Positions 7,848 to 16,744 of a DNA stretch of 43,715 nt are shown piece by piece. Source of the DNA: Oscillospiraceae bacterium (lineage in GTDB: Bacteria > Bacillota > Clostridia > Oscillospirales > Oscillospiraceae); the NCBI GenBank assembly GCA_015067835.1, contig SVLS01000018.1, forward strand, positions 1-43,715, in the 5' to 3' direction. The notes under the pieces are model-generated. The model saw nothing but the letters and a program-made list of their open reading frames with translations, was not told the origin of the DNA and did not search any database. A program made the position numbers and the translations under genes. Position 1 is the stretch's first letter, and every line of letters begins with the position of its first letter.

Positions 7848-8906
7848 ATGGAGAAATATGTTTTTTGTAACGCTTGCGGAAGCCCTAATCCTGACGGCAG
7901 TGCGTTTTGCTCTGCTTGCGGAAAGCCCTTAGCAGTCCCACAAAAGCCACAGCAGACCGCAGAACCTGTTAGTCAGCCCGATTCGTTTACACAGCCGGCC
8001 AATACGGTATCAGCTTCGGATTTTCGCAGTTATTTCAGAAGATCCTGGCGGGAGTTTGCAGCATCTCCCTACCAGCTGGTAATGGTTATTCTCTATTCTG
8101 TTTCATTTTTGATCTCAGCATACAATGCATTCGATTTTTTGCAGAATACAAATCAATGGGCAAGCCTTTTTAGGAGTTTTGGCCAAAACGGCGCCATAGA
8201 TACGATGCAGGGCTGGGTGACGCTTGGTGTTATGCTGGGAATGATACCGGAGACTTTGACGACGATTGGCCTTTGGTTGATCTATGGTGATGCGGCCAGT
8301 CGGTCAGAAAGCCCCATCAAGACTGTGGGACTTACAATGGTTCGCTCTGTGCAAATTATCTATATGGTGGTATTTTGGATCGGTGCGGCTGCTATTCTCT
8401 TCGGCTCCTGCGCAGGGGCAGAGGCGGCAGGTGAATATATGGACGATTCAGCAAAGGTAGGAATGCTGTTGCTGTTTACGCTGATTTTCGGCTTCTTATT
8501 TACGTCGATTCTGCTGAAAACAAAATTTATCTCTGCTGCGCGGTGGGCGGCGGATTATTGCATACCTGACTCCGGCTGCGCAAAAGGTTTAGCCGTTTTC
8601 CAGTTTATTGAAGCTGCATTTATTTTTATCGGAATACTTGCAGCTCCTAATATGCGGACGCTAGCCTGCGTTCTGATGTGCGCAATGTCGGTGATGTTCG
8701 GTGTGCTGTTGCTTCGCTACCATGAAACAATGGAGTATCTGCTCTGGAAGCGTAAGAGCTTCAATAATACCACCGCTACCAATTTCACGGCGAGGCAGAC
8801 CTCCAATGAGGGTCAATGGCGGTGCAGATGTGGCCGTATCCACCAGAAATATGAAACCTCCTGCACTTGCGGCTTATTGAAAGCAGATGTGCAGACGGGC
8901 AATTAA
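7848..8906 (+). CDS. Membrane protein with N- and C-terminal zinc ribbons
   Basis: 352 residues, ATG 7848 behind AAGGAG. The N-terminus is a zinc ribbon (CNACGSPNPDGSAFCSACGK: CxxC...CxxC, residues 7-26), followed by a Pro/Gln-rich linker. About six hydrophobic segments follow (for example LVMVILYSVSFLISA, VQIIYMVVFWIGAAAILF, VGMLLLFTLIFGFLFTSILL, LACVLMCAMSVMFGVLLL). The C-terminus has a second Cys cluster, CRCGRIHQKYETSCTCG. Such zinc-ribbon plus membrane proteins are common in Firmicutes and largely uncharacterised; many are thought to sense or scaffold at the membrane. No enzyme motif is visible. Control by the divergent XRE protein is likely. Confidence 0.75.
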   Translation: MEKYVFCNACGSPNPDGSAFCSACGKPLAVPQKPQQTAEPVSQPDSFTQPANTVSASDFRSYFRRSWREFAASPYQLVMVILYSVSFLISAYNAFDFLQNTNQWASLFRSFGQNGAIDTMQGWVTLGVMLGMIPETLTTIGLWLIYGDAASRSESPIKTVGLTMVRSVQIIYMVVFWIGAAAILFGSCAGAEAAGEYMDDSAKVGMLLLFTLIFGFLFTSILLKTKFISAARWAADYCIPDSGCAKGLAVFQFIEAAFIFIGILAAPNMRTLACVLMCAMSVMFGVLLLRYHETMEYLLWKRKSFNNTTATNFTARQTSNEGQWRCRCGRIHQKYETSCTCGLLKADVQTGN

Positions 8907-8919
8907 AAATCAAATCAGA

Positions 8920-8954
8920 AGCACGGGAGTGGCATTGCTGCTCCCGTGTTTTTT
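8920..8954 (+). terminator. Intrinsic terminator
   Basis: CACGGGAG (8922-8929) pairs with CTCCCGTG (8941-8948), followed by a run of seven T. Confidence 0.8.
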
Positions 8955-8973
8955 ACACGGCAAAATGGAATGG

Positions 8974-8997
8974 GAATTGTAGAGAATTCTACAATTC
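8974..8997. promoter_or_regulatory. Perfect inverted repeat upstream of the Cys-rich gene
   Basis: Ten-base arms GAATTGTAGA / TCTACAATTC around a 4-base centre, 80 bp before ATG 9077. It has no T-run, so it is more likely an operator than a terminator. The binding protein is unknown. Confidence 0.5.
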
Positions 8998-9076
8998 TGC
9001 ACTTTTGGGTGCGGGGCGCATAAACTGTCCTGTAAGCAATTTTGCTTTTTCCTATTATTTGTCGGGAGGTATCTGT

Positions 9077-9910
9077 ATGTCTGAACAATGCCAGGACACC
9101 CTGCGCTGCGATCCCAACGACCTGCAGCAGGCCATGTCCATTCACACCCGAAAAATCACGGACAGCTGCCGTGACAAGGATTGCATCGAGGATTTACGGG
9201 TTTATTTGACCAAGGGCTCCCAAGCCCTTCTGGATACTGCCAGCTGTGCCAGAGTGCGCTGTGCAGAGCTGCTGTATACCTACATTGATGTAGAGCCGGT
9301 GTCCTTTGACCGCAATCACTACTGCGTGGATGCCACCTTCTACTACCGGATTCTGGCGGATGCCACCATCGGCACAGCCCGTCCGGCTGCCCTTTACGGG
9401 GTAGCGATGTTTACCAAACGGGCGGTTTTGTGCGGCGAGGACGGCAAAGCCCACATCTACAGCTCGGATACACGGCTGTGTGGGGCGGACGGTCCGACTC
9501 AGGTGGTCGCCAACCGACCGACCGCTGTTGTGGAAGTGCTGGACCCGATGGTGCTCAGCTCCAAGGTGCGGGATGTATGCGAATGCAAATGCCGGGAAGA
9601 AGGTGCATTACAGCTGCCAAACGCCATTTGCGGAATGTTTGATGATGAGCTGGTGCTGGCCGGTGAGCGGAAGCGTCTGTATGTAACACTGGGGCAGTTT
9701 TCCATTATCCGCCTGGAGCGGGATGCACAGCTGATTGTTCCGGTGCTGGATTATGCCATTCCTACCAAGGAATGCTGCGAATCTCCCGGATGTGCGGAGG
9801 ATCCCTGCGAAATGTTCTCCCGCATTCCTTTCCCGGCGACCCAGTTTGCACCCACAGGCTGTGACCGGGAGACGACGGATGGGGCGTGCTGCCCCTATAA
9901 AACCACATAA
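9077..9910 (+). CDS. Cysteine-rich protein of unknown function
   Basis: 277 residues with about 20 cysteines, ATG 9077 behind GGGAGG. Not recognised. It starts MSEQCQDTLRCDPNDLQQAM; the middle is a soluble beta-rich sequence (VDATFYYRILADATIG, ALYGVAMFTKRAVLCGEDG), there is a CECKC group near residue 171, and the tail is rich in Cys pairs (KECCESPGCAEDPCE, GACCPYKTT). There are no transmembrane segments or signal peptide. The repeated CxxC/CC motifs and a beta-rich core would suit a metal-binding or disulfide-crosslinked structural protein, such as a spore-coat component, but that is speculation. Single gene between two terminators. Confidence 0.6.
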   Translation: MSEQCQDTLRCDPNDLQQAMSIHTRKITDSCRDKDCIEDLRVYLTKGSQALLDTASCARVRCAELLYTYIDVEPVSFDRNHYCVDATFYYRILADATIGTARPAALYGVAMFTKRAVLCGEDGKAHIYSSDTRLCGADGPTQVVANRPTAVVEVLDPMVLSSKVRDVCECKCREEGALQLPNAICGMFDDELVLAGERKRLYVTLGQFSIIRLERDAQLIVPVLDYAIPTKECCESPGCAEDPCEMFSRIPFPATQFAPTGCDRETTDGACCPYKTT

Positions 9911-9913
9911 GCT

Positions 9914-9947
9914 TCAGGCCTGCCCTTGGGCAGGCCTAATTTTTTGA
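9914..9947 (+). terminator. Intrinsic terminator
   Basis: AGGCCTGCCC / GGGCAGGCCT hairpin (9916-9937) with AATTTTTT after it. Confidence 0.9.
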
Positions 9948-9966
9948 AAGAATCACCCGAAAAGGC

Positions 9967-10031
9967 TTGCGCTTTCCAAAATATGGGCTATAATAACAGT
10001 ATTTTAAGAGATGGCAAGAGGTTCTTAAAAT
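9967..10031 (+). promoter_or_regulatory. Promoter and start-site palindrome of the MATE gene
   Basis: TTGCGC (9967-9972), 16-bp spacer, TATAAT (9989-9994). From the expected transcription start to the ATG there is a dyad: ATTTTAAGA (10001-10009) and TCTTAAAAT (10023-10031). The 13-base centre contains the AAGAGG ribosome site, and the right arm contains the AT of the start codon. It could be an operator or, in RNA, a hairpin presenting the ribosome site in its loop. Confidence 0.6.
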
Positions 10032-11391
10032 GAAACGCTATCAAAAAAGTATGCTTCAAGGCCCATTGTTGCCCAATATTATTACATATACAATACCGAT
10101 TATCCTGACCAGCGTTCTTCAGCTGCTGTTCAATGCGGCAGATTTGGTGGTAGTGGGACAGTTTTGCGGAAGTGTTTCGGTGGCGGCCGTGGGCGCGACC
10201 GGAGCGATTACCAACTTGGTGGTCAATCTATTTATCGGACTGTCGATTGGTGCCGGCATATCGGCGGCGCACGCCATTGGCAGCAAGGATGAGCAGACAA
10301 CACACCGCATCGTTCATACGGCTGTACCAACAGCCTTGGCCAGCGGTCTGTTTCTGACGATTGTCGGTATTGCACTTACTCCGGTGCTTTTACAAGGAAT
10401 GGGAACGCCGGAGGAGGTACTGCCGCTGTCTACGATATATATGCAGATTTACTTCGGCGGAATGACCTTTAATATGGTGTACAATTTCTGCGCGGCAATT
10501 TTGCGGGCGGCAGGGGATACCAAAAGTCCGCTGCTTTTCCTGACCATTTCCGGCGTGCTCAATGTTCTGCTGAACCTGTTGTTTGTAACAGTTTTTCGGT
10601 TAGATGTAGCTGGTGTTGCGCTGGCAACCACCATTTCTCAGGGCGTTTCGGCGGCTTTGGTGGTGTGGGCACTGATGCGCCGTCAGGATGCTTGCCGGCT
10701 GGAGTTGAAGAAGCTTCGCTTTTATAAGCAGCAATTATTGAAAATCATCAGTCAGGGTCTGCCTGCAGGCATTCAGGGTGCCATGTTTTCTATTTCCAAT
10801 GTGGTGATTCAGTCGTCTGTCAATTCCTTTGGCGAGACGATGATGTCCGGAAATGCTGCGGCCAGCAACATTGAGGGCTTTGTATATGTGTCGATGGACG
10901 CATTCACCCAGGCAGCAGTCAATTTTACCGGGCAGAATGTGGGCGCACGGCAGTATGGGCGCGTGAAGAAAATATTGGGCGTCTGTGTTGCTTGCGCCAT
11001 GACTGTCGGAATTGTCATGGGCGGCGGCATTTATTTACTGGGTGAGCAGTTGCTGCCTATCTATATTACAGATGCGCAGCAGGCCATTACATACGGAATG
11101 CTGCATCTGCAGTATGTTTGCCTGTTGTACTGTTTGTTTGCTCCGACAAATGTACTGAGCGGCGTGCTTCGGGGGATGGGATCTTCCCTTACACCGATGC
11201 TGATATCCGTGCTGGGCATTTGCGGATTTCGGATTGTGTGGATTTATACTGTTTTTAGAGCGTACCATACGCCGGACTGCCTGTTCCTGTCCTATCCCGT
11301 TTCCTGGGTGCTGACGGCGCTTGTACTGCTTGTTGCGTTTATAATAATCTATCGGCGGCGATTGACGATGAATATAGAAAGAAAGAATTGA
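10030..11391 (+). CDS. MATE-family multidrug/sodium antiporter
   Basis: 453 residues, about 12 hydrophobic helices in two halves. N-terminal family features: PNIITYTIPIILTSVLQLLFNAADLVVVG split over helix 1, and VAAVGATGAITNLVVNLFIG; in the second half QGLPAGIQGAMFSISNVVIQ and AAVNFTGQNVGA, the standard MATE landmarks. Exports cationic drugs or metabolites with Na+ or H+ across the cytoplasmic membrane. Start ATG 10030 with AAGAGG. The next gene (NUDIX) begins 11 bases after its stop, so the two form an operon. Confidence 0.9.
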   Translation: MKRYQKSMLQGPLLPNIITYTIPIILTSVLQLLFNAADLVVVGQFCGSVSVAAVGATGAITNLVVNLFIGLSIGAGISAAHAIGSKDEQTTHRIVHTAVPTALASGLFLTIVGIALTPVLLQGMGTPEEVLPLSTIYMQIYFGGMTFNMVYNFCAAILRAAGDTKSPLLFLTISGVLNVLLNLLFVTVFRLDVAGVALATTISQGVSAALVVWALMRRQDACRLELKKLRFYKQQLLKIISQGLPAGIQGAMFSISNVVIQSSVNSFGETMMSGNAAASNIEGFVYVSMDAFTQAAVNFTGQNVGARQYGRVKKILGVCVACAMTVGIVMGGGIYLLGEQLLPIYITDAQQAITYGMLHLQYVCLLYCLFAPTNVLSGVLRGMGSSLTPMLISVLGICGFRIVWIYTVFRAYHTPDCLFLSYPVSWVLTALVLLVAFIIIYRRRLTMNIERKN

Positions 11392-11401
11392 GGATACGGC
11401 C

Positions 11402-11914
11402 GTGGAACTGAATGATATTTACGACAAGGACCGAAATTTAACAGGACGGCTGCACCGGCGCAACACCAGATGGGGACCGGGGGAGTATGGACTGGTGGTC
11501 TGTGTCTGGGTTTACGACGGAAAGGGAAAACTGCTGCTGACCCGGCGTGCCAGAGGAAAAAGCTTTGCCGGTACGTGGGAAAATTCCGGCGGTGCGGCGA
11601 AGGCGGGAGAAACCAGCCTGCAGGCCGTTGTACGGGAGCTGTATGAGGAAACCGGCATCCGTGCGCCGGCGGAGGAATTCGAATTTCTCAGCTCTGCCCG
11701 GGATCATCATTTTTTCTACGACCATTACTGCCTGAAAGCGGATGTGCCCATCAAGGATATATCCCTGCTTCCCGGAGAAACGGACGGCGTGAAATGGGTA
11801 ACCTTCCAGCAGGTGCATGAAATGATTGCCCAGCAGAGAATCTGCAAAATCATTGCCAAGCAGTTTCTGGAGGCAGAGCCGGAGTTACTGAAGCGACAAA
11901 CTGCACAAGAATAA
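11402..11914 (+). CDS. NUDIX hydrolase
   Basis: 170 residues from GTG 11402, with GAGGA overlapping the MATE stop codon. The Nudix box is complete: G-GAAKAGE-TSLQAVV-REL-YEETGI (about residues 62-83). The N-terminus (IYDKDRNLTGRLHRR, then LLLTRRARGKSFAGTW) resembles isopentenyl-diphosphate-isomerase-like NUDIX proteins. Hydrolyses a nucleoside-diphosphate-linked substrate that cannot be predicted. Co-transcription with an efflux pump hints at detoxification, but that is only context. Confidence 0.85.
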   Translation: MELNDIYDKDRNLTGRLHRRNTRWGPGEYGLVVCVWVYDGKGKLLLTRRARGKSFAGTWENSGGAAKAGETSLQAVVRELYEETGIRAPAEEFEFLSSARDHHFFYDHYCLKADVPIKDISLLPGETDGVKWVTFQQVHEMIAQQRICKIIAKQFLEAEPELLKRQTAQE

Positions 11915-11951
11915 AAGTAAAAATTTAGAGAGCTTCACCATTGGTTTTCTG

Positions 11952-11980
11952 TTGCATTTTTCACGTTTTTAGGGTACAAT
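11952..11980 (+). promoter_or_regulatory. Sigma-A promoter of the PRT-like gene
   Basis: TTGCAT (11952-11957), 17-bp spacer, TACAAT (11975-11980); expected transcription start near 11987. Confidence 0.75.
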
Positions 11981-11984
11981 GAAA

Positions 11985-12050
11985 AAAAGCGTTTTTCATC
12001 TGACCGGCAAAACGCTTGTTCGCCGGGGATGGAAGCGCTTTTCTTTTTGA
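11985..12050 (+). promoter_or_regulatory. Leader with mutually exclusive hairpins (candidate attenuator/riboswitch)
   Basis: Two pairings compete for the same bases. Terminator form: AAAAGCG (11985-11991) with CGCTTTT (12036-12042), followed by CTTTTTG, enclosing a CCGGC/GCCGG stem (12004-12008 with 12022-12026). Alternative form: AAGCGTTTT (11987-11995) with AAAACGCTT (12009-12017), nine perfect pairs, which removes the left arm of the terminator. The segment lies between promoter and ribosome site of a phosphoribosyltransferase-like gene. I could not match it to a known riboswitch consensus. Confidence 0.5.
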
Positions 12051-12068
12051 CACAAAGGAGGAACTTTT

Positions 12069-12701
12069 ATGATCGAATTATTTAAACTGCCAGTCAGCCG
12101 CGGCAAAGCACCGTTGCGGGTGGCGCGTGGGCATTTTGCCACAAACCACAGCCATATCAACTATTATATTGATATTACCTTTAATAAGTCGCGTTTAAAC
12201 GAAGCAAAGGAAACCGCCAGAGAGCTGGTATCCCACTTTATCAATAATACACCTGTTGATACGGTGCTGTGCTTGGATGGCACAGCGGTTCTTGGTGCTT
12301 GGGTTGCTGAAGAATTGACACGCACCGGCTTCCAGACCATCAATGCCCACCAGACCATTTATGTGGTGGAGCCGGAGTATAACAGCAATTCCTTGATTTT
12401 GCGGGACAATCTGCAGCAGATGGTGCGGCATAAGAATGTTCTGGTGCTGATGGCCTCCTGCACCACCGGCTTTACTGCCAAAAGAGCCATTGAAGCCATC
12501 ACTTACTATGGCGGAGAGGTGGCGGGCATTGCCGCAATTTACCGCAATGTAGACGAGGTGGAGGGATATCCTGTTCGCTCTGTTTACAGCATTGACGATA
12601 TTCCTGACTATGAAAGCTACGATTCCAGAGAATGTCCTTATTGCAAGAAAGGTGTCAAGCTGGACGCCCTGGTCAACAGCCATGGCTATTCGGCCCTGTA
12701 A
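12069..12701 (+). CDS. Phosphoribosyltransferase-like protein (orotate PRT family-like)
   Basis: 210 residues, ATG 12069 behind AAAGGAGG. Type I PRTase fold: VDTVLCLDGTAVLGAWVAEEL, and VLVLMASCTTGFTAKRAIEAI as the PRPP loop (classic form VxVVDDxxTTGxT; here the two acidic residues are replaced by MAS), then GGEVAGIAAIYRNV. The tail has a CPYC pair (RECPYCKKGV). Orotate phosphoribosyltransferase makes OMP from orotate and PRPP, but loss of the acidic pair that holds ribose makes a binding or regulatory role possible. It stands alone, not in a pyr operon, under its own promoter and attenuator-like leader. Confidence 0.65.
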   Translation: MIELFKLPVSRGKAPLRVARGHFATNHSHINYYIDITFNKSRLNEAKETARELVSHFINNTPVDTVLCLDGTAVLGAWVAEELTRTGFQTINAHQTIYVVEPEYNSNSLILRDNLQQMVRHKNVLVLMASCTTGFTAKRAIEAITYYGGEVAGIAAIYRNVDEVEGYPVRSVYSIDDIPDYESYDSRECPYCKKGVKLDALVNSHGYSAL

Positions 12702-12711
12702 AGAATCAGAA

Positions 12712-12752
12712 AAGCCCCGCCTGTGCATTTATGCAGGCGGGGCTTGTGCTGT
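12712..12752 (+). terminator. Hairpin terminator
   Basis: AAGCCCCGCCTG (12712-12723) pairs with CAGGCGGGGCTT (12734-12745). Very GC-rich stem; weak T-tract. Confidence 0.7.
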
Positions 12753-12836
12753 TTGCGAATCGGTGAAGGGTGCGGTTAAAAAGCAAAAAGGGAATAAAAA
12801 ATGAGGCGAAAGCCTCAAAAAAATGAAAAATATGGA

Positions 12837-12878
12837 TTGACAAACCACTTTGCTTGGTATATAATGGTGTTCTATAAT
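12837..12878 (+). promoter_or_regulatory. Two overlapping sigma-A promoters of rpoB
   Basis: P1: TTGACA (12837-12842), 17 bp, TATAAT (12860-12865), full consensus. P2: TTGCTT (12850-12855), 17 bp, TATAAT (12873-12878). They are staggered by 13 bp, so one polymerase occludes the other. Expected starts near 12872 and 12885. Confidence 0.85.
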
Positions 12879-12885
12879 GTGTTAT

Positions 12886-13039
12886 TATGCCCAAGTGTGC
12901 GATCCACCCCAGTATGGACATCCTACCACAGAATGTGGCGTCTGTCAAGTGGAAATGGCTTAAAACATTCAACGGCGCCGGGCGTATCAAACCCTGTAAG
13001 CAACACAACATTCAGGCGAAAGCCAAAAGAAAGGCTGTG
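12886..13039 (+). other. Long rpoB leader, in frame with rpoB
   Basis: About 155-170 bases of untranslated leader between the promoters and the rpoB ATG. The frame is open back to an ATG at 12887, adding 51 basic, Lys-rich codons, but no ribosome site precedes that ATG and the extension does not resemble RpoB. A regulatory leader is the simpler reading. Confidence 0.5.
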
Positions 13040-16000
13040 ATGAACGATATGGCAATGGTCAAGGACACAATGTTCGGCAAGACCATGCGTAAGTCCTACG
13101 CAAAGTACGAGGAGATTCTGGAAATCCCCAACATGCTGAAGATCCAAAAGGATTCTTATCAATGGTTCCTGGAAGAGGGCCTGCGGGAAGTCTTTAAGGA
13201 TGTCGGCACCATCACCGATTTCTCCGGTAAGCTGGAGCTGAGCTTTTTGGACTATTCTATGGACGAAAAGCCCAAGTATACCATCGAGGAGTGCAAGGAG
13301 CGGGACGCCACCTATGCAAAGCCCATCAAGGTACGGGTGCGCCTGCGCAATGCAGAGACCGACGAAATCAAGGAACAGGATATTTTCCTGGGTGATTTCC
13401 CCATTATGACCAATGGCGGCACCTTTGTTATCAACGGTGCTGAGCGTGTCATCGTATCTCAGATTGTCCGTAGCCCCGGTATGTACTACGGTCACGAGGT
13501 GGACAAGGCTGACCAGCATACCTACACCGCAACGGTGATTCCCTACCGTGGTGCATGGCTGGAGTACGAGACTGACAATTCTGATGTTTTCTGGGTCCGG
13601 ATTGACAAGAACCGGAAGCTGCCCATCACCTGCCTGATTCGTGCGATGGGTGTCAGCACCGATGAGCAGATCAAGGCAATGTTCGGCGAGGATCCCCGTA
13701 TCCTGGCGACCATTGAGAAGGATCCCTGCAAGACCAGAGAAGAGTCCCTGCTGGAAATCTATCGCCGCCTGCGTCCCGGTGAGCCTCCCACGGTGGAGAC
13801 TGCCATTTCCCATCTGGAAGGGTTGCTGTTTGATGCACACCGCTATGATGTAAGCAAGGTTGGCCGTTATAAGTTCAACAAGAAGATGGACATCTGGAGC
13901 CGTCTGTCCGGCCAGGAAGCGGCAGAGCCCATCGCAAACCCCATGACCGGCGAAATTCTGGTTATGCCCGGTGAGTTCATCACCCGCGACCTGGCACACA
14001 AGCTGTCCGAGCTGGGTGTCAACGAAGCAACCGTTAAGGTTGGCGACAGTGCTGTGAAGGTGCTGTCCAACAATATGGTCAACATGGCCAATTTCGTGGA
14101 TTTCGACCCCGCTGTTTACGGCATTCGGGAAAAGGTTTCTCTCCCCGTGCTGAAGGAAATGCTGGAAACTGTCCCTGCCGACGGTTGGGAAGATGCCATC
14201 GCAGAGCGTATGGACGACCTGATTCCCAAGCACATTGTGGTGGATGACATTATGGCTTCCATCAACTACCTGAACTGCGTGGCAATGGGCATCGGCGTTG
14301 CAGATGACATCGACCATCTGGGCAACCGCCGTCTGCGCTGCGTCGGCGAGCTGCTGCAGAATCAGTTCCGCATTGGCTTCAGCCGTCTGGACCGCGTCAT
14401 TCGGGAGAGAATGACGGTTCAGGATCTGGATGCTGTTACGCCCCAGAGCCTGATCAATATCCGTCCTGTGACGGCAGTCATCAAGGAGTTCTTCGGATCT
14501 TCTCCGCTGTCTCAGTTTATGGACCAGAACAACCCCCTGGCAGAATTGACCCATAAGCGCCGTCTGTCCGCATTGGGCCCCGGTGGCCTGAGCCGCGAAC
14601 GCGCATCCTTTGACGTGCGTGATATTCACTATACACACTATGGCCGTATGTGCCCCATTGAGACTCCCGAAGGTCCCAATATCGGCTTGATTAACTATCT
14701 GTCCTCCTTTGCAAAGGTCAATGAGTACGGCTTTATTGAAGCTCCCTACCGGAAGGTGGATAAGGCAACCGGCCGCGTGACAGAGGAAATCGAGTATATG
14801 ACCGCAGATGTGGAAGACGATTTCTATATCGGTCAGGCCAACGAGCCTCTGGATGAGAATGGCTGTCTGGCAAATGCCAGAATTACCTGCCGTCACCGCA
14901 ATGAAATTATCGCCGTTGACCGGGAAATGATTGATTATATCGACGTTTCTCCCAGAATGATGATTTCTGTGGCAACATCCTTCATTCCCTTCCTGCAGAA
15001 CGACGACGCAAACCGTGCTTTGATGGGCGCGAACATGCAGCGTCAGGCTGTGCCTCTGCTGACCACCGAGCCCCCCATCGTTGCCACCGGCATCGAGCAT
15101 AAGGCAGCGGTAGACTCTGAGGTTTGTATCAAGGCAGAGGGCGAAGGTGTCGTTACAGCTGTCAGCGCAACGGACATCACCATTTGCTATGACGACGGCA
15201 ATGTGCAGACCTATCATTTGACCAAGTTCGCCCGCAGCAATGCCGGTACCTGCGTCAATCAGAGACCCATTGTAAAGGTTGGCGAGCGCGTTAGCTTTGA
15301 GCAAATTATCGCAGACGGTCCTTCCTGCTCCGGCGGCGAGGTTGCACTGGGTAAGAACGTTCTGATTGGCTTTGTCAACTGGGAAGGCTACAACTACGAA
15401 GACGCCATTTTGCTCAACGAGCGGCTGGTGAAGGAAGATGTCTTTACCTCTATCCACATCGAAGAGCATGAGACCGAGGCCAGGGACACCAAGCTCGGAC
15501 CGGAAGAAATCACCCGGGATATTCCCAACGTGGGTGAAGATACGCTGAAGGATTTGGACGAAGACGGTATTATCCGCGTGGGTGCAGAGGTTCGCTCCGG
15601 CGACTATCTGGTTGGTAAGGTTACGCCCAAGGGCGAAACAGAGCTGACCCCCGAGGAGAGATTGCTCAGAGCCATCTTCGGCGAGAAGGCAAGAGAAGTT
15701 CGTGACACCTCCCTGAAGGTGCCTCACGGTGAAAGCGGCATCGTTGTGGATGTCAAGGTATTCACCAAGGAAAATTCCGATGAATTGGCTCCCGGTGTTA
15801 CCAAGTCCGTCCGTGTCTATATTGCCCAGAAGCGGAAGATTTCCGTGGGCGATAAGATGGCCGGCCGTCACGGTAACAAGGGCGTTGTTTCCCGCGTTCT
15901 GCCGGAAGAGGATATGCCCTTCCTGCCGGATGGCACACCTTTGGATGTGGTTTTGAACCCCCTGGGCGTTCCTTCCCGTATGAACATCGGTCAGGTTCTG

Positions 16001-16732
16001 GAGGTTCACCTGGGCTATGCTGCAAAGGCATTGGGCTGGAAGGTTGCAACTCCTGTATTTGACGGTGCCAACGAAAAGGACATTCGGGATACCCTGAAGC
16101 TGGCGGGTCTGCGGGAAGACGGCAAGACTGTTCTGTACGACGGCCGTACCGGTGAACCCTTTGACAATATGGTTACTGTTGGCTATCCCTACTATCTGAA
16201 GCTGCACCATCTGGTTGACGATAAGATTCACGCCCGTTCCACCGGTCCTTACGCACTGGTTACCCAGCAGCCGTTGGGCGGTAAAGCCCAGTTCGGCGGT
16301 CAGCGTTTCGGCGAAATGGAAGTTTGGGCGCTGGAAGCTTACGGCGCAGCCTACACTTTGCAGGAAATCCTCACCGTCAAGTCTGACGATGTGACCGGTC
16401 GTGTCAAGACCTACGAGGCGATTGTCAAGGGCGCCAATATTCCCAAGCCCGGCGTACCGGAATCCTTCAAGGTTTTGGTTAAGGAATTGCAGGCACTTTG
16501 TCTGGATGTCCGTGTGCTGGATGAAATGGGCAACGAAATCGAACTGAAGGACGAGGACGAGGATGAAGATGGCGAGATCGGCTACGCCGGCGAGCGTGAC
16601 AGCCAGCTGGTGATTGGCAGTACCGATGAGGTGCTGGATGCCGGCTTCGTCATTGACGAGGATAGTCCGGAAGATATTATGGATGTGTTCGGCGATGCGG
16701 ATGATTCCGACGCTGACGCTTATGAAGATTAA
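13040..16732 (+). CDS. rpoB: DNA-directed RNA polymerase subunit beta
   Basis: 1230 residues from ATG 13040 (GAAAGG six bases upstream). Begins [20 protein letters not shown] and reaches the conserved [18 protein letters not shown]. The rifampicin region is at about residues 484-517 ([20 protein letters not shown], then [11 protein letters not shown]); the catalytic core includes [13 protein letters not shown] and the clamp end [21 protein letters not shown] very acidic C-terminal tail (DEDEDEDGE and later [19 protein letters not shown]) follows the core. The Q-D-N-H-R-S positions of the rifampicin pocket look wild type. rplJ/rplL do not precede it here; it has its own strong promoters. Confidence 0.97.
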   Translation: MNDMAMVKDTMFGKTMRKSYAKYEEILEIPNMLKIQKDSYQWFLEEGLREVFKDVGTITDFSGKLELSFLDYSMDEKPKYTIEECKERDATYAKPIKVRVRLRNAETDEIKEQDIFLGDFPIMTNGGTFVINGAERVIVSQIVRSPGMYYGHEVDKADQHTYTATVIPYRGAWLEYETDNSDVFWVRIDKNRKLPITCLIRAMGVSTDEQIKAMFGEDPRILATIEKDPCKTREESLLEIYRRLRPGEPPTVETAISHLEGLLFDAHRYDVSKVGRYKFNKKMDIWSRLSGQEAAEPIANPMTGEILVMPGEFITRDLAHKLSELGVNEATVKVGDSAVKVLSNNMVNMANFVDFDPAVYGIREKVSLPVLKEMLETVPADGWEDAIAERMDDLIPKHIVVDDIMASINYLNCVAMGIGVADDIDHLGNRRLRCVGELLQNQFRIGFSRLDRVIRERMTVQDLDAVTPQSLINIRPVTAVIKEFFGSSPLSQFMDQNNPLAELTHKRRLSALGPGGLSRERASFDVRDIHYTHYGRMCPIETPEGPNIGLINYLSSFAKVNEYGFIEAPYRKVDKATGRVTEEIEYMTADVEDDFYIGQANEPLDENGCLANARITCRHRNEIIAVDREMIDYIDVSPRMMISVATSFIPFLQNDDANRALMGANMQRQAVPLLTTEPPIVATGIEHKAAVDSEVCIKAEGEGVVTAVSATDITICYDDGNVQTYHLTKFARSNAGTCVNQRPIVKVGERVSFEQIIADGPSCSGGEVALGKNVLIGFVNWEGYNYEDAILLNERLVKEDVFTSIHIEEHETEARDTKLGPEEITRDIPNVGEDTLKDLDEDGIIRVGAEVRSGDYLVGKVTPKGETELTPEERLLRAIFGEKAREVRDTSLKVPHGESGIVVDVKVFTKENSDELAPGVTKSVRVYIAQKRKISVGDKMAGRHGNKGVVSRVLPEEDMPFLPDGTPLDVVLNPLGVPSRMNIGQVLEVHLGYAAKALGWKVATPVFDGANEKDIRDTLKLAGLREDGKTVLYDGRTGEPFDNMVTVGYPYYLKLHHLVDDKIHARSTGPYALVTQQPLGGKAQFGGQRFGEMEVWALEAYGAAYTLQEILTVKSDDVTGRVKTYEAIVKGANIPKPGVPESFKVLVKELQALCLDVRVLDEMGNEIELKDEDEDEDGEIGYAGERDSQLVIGSTDEVLDAGFVIDEDSPEDIMDVFGDADDSDADAYED

Positions 16733-16744
16733 GGAGGGGAAGTT

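Noticed and set aside
12887..13039. N-terminal extension of RpoB by 51 codons
   Set aside because: No ribosome site before ATG 12887, no similarity to RpoB, and GAAAGG sits correctly for ATG 13040.
12923..16231. Long open frame of over 1000 codons opposite rpoB
   Set aside because: Antisense shadow caused by strongly biased codons; no family motifs, ribosome site or promoter.
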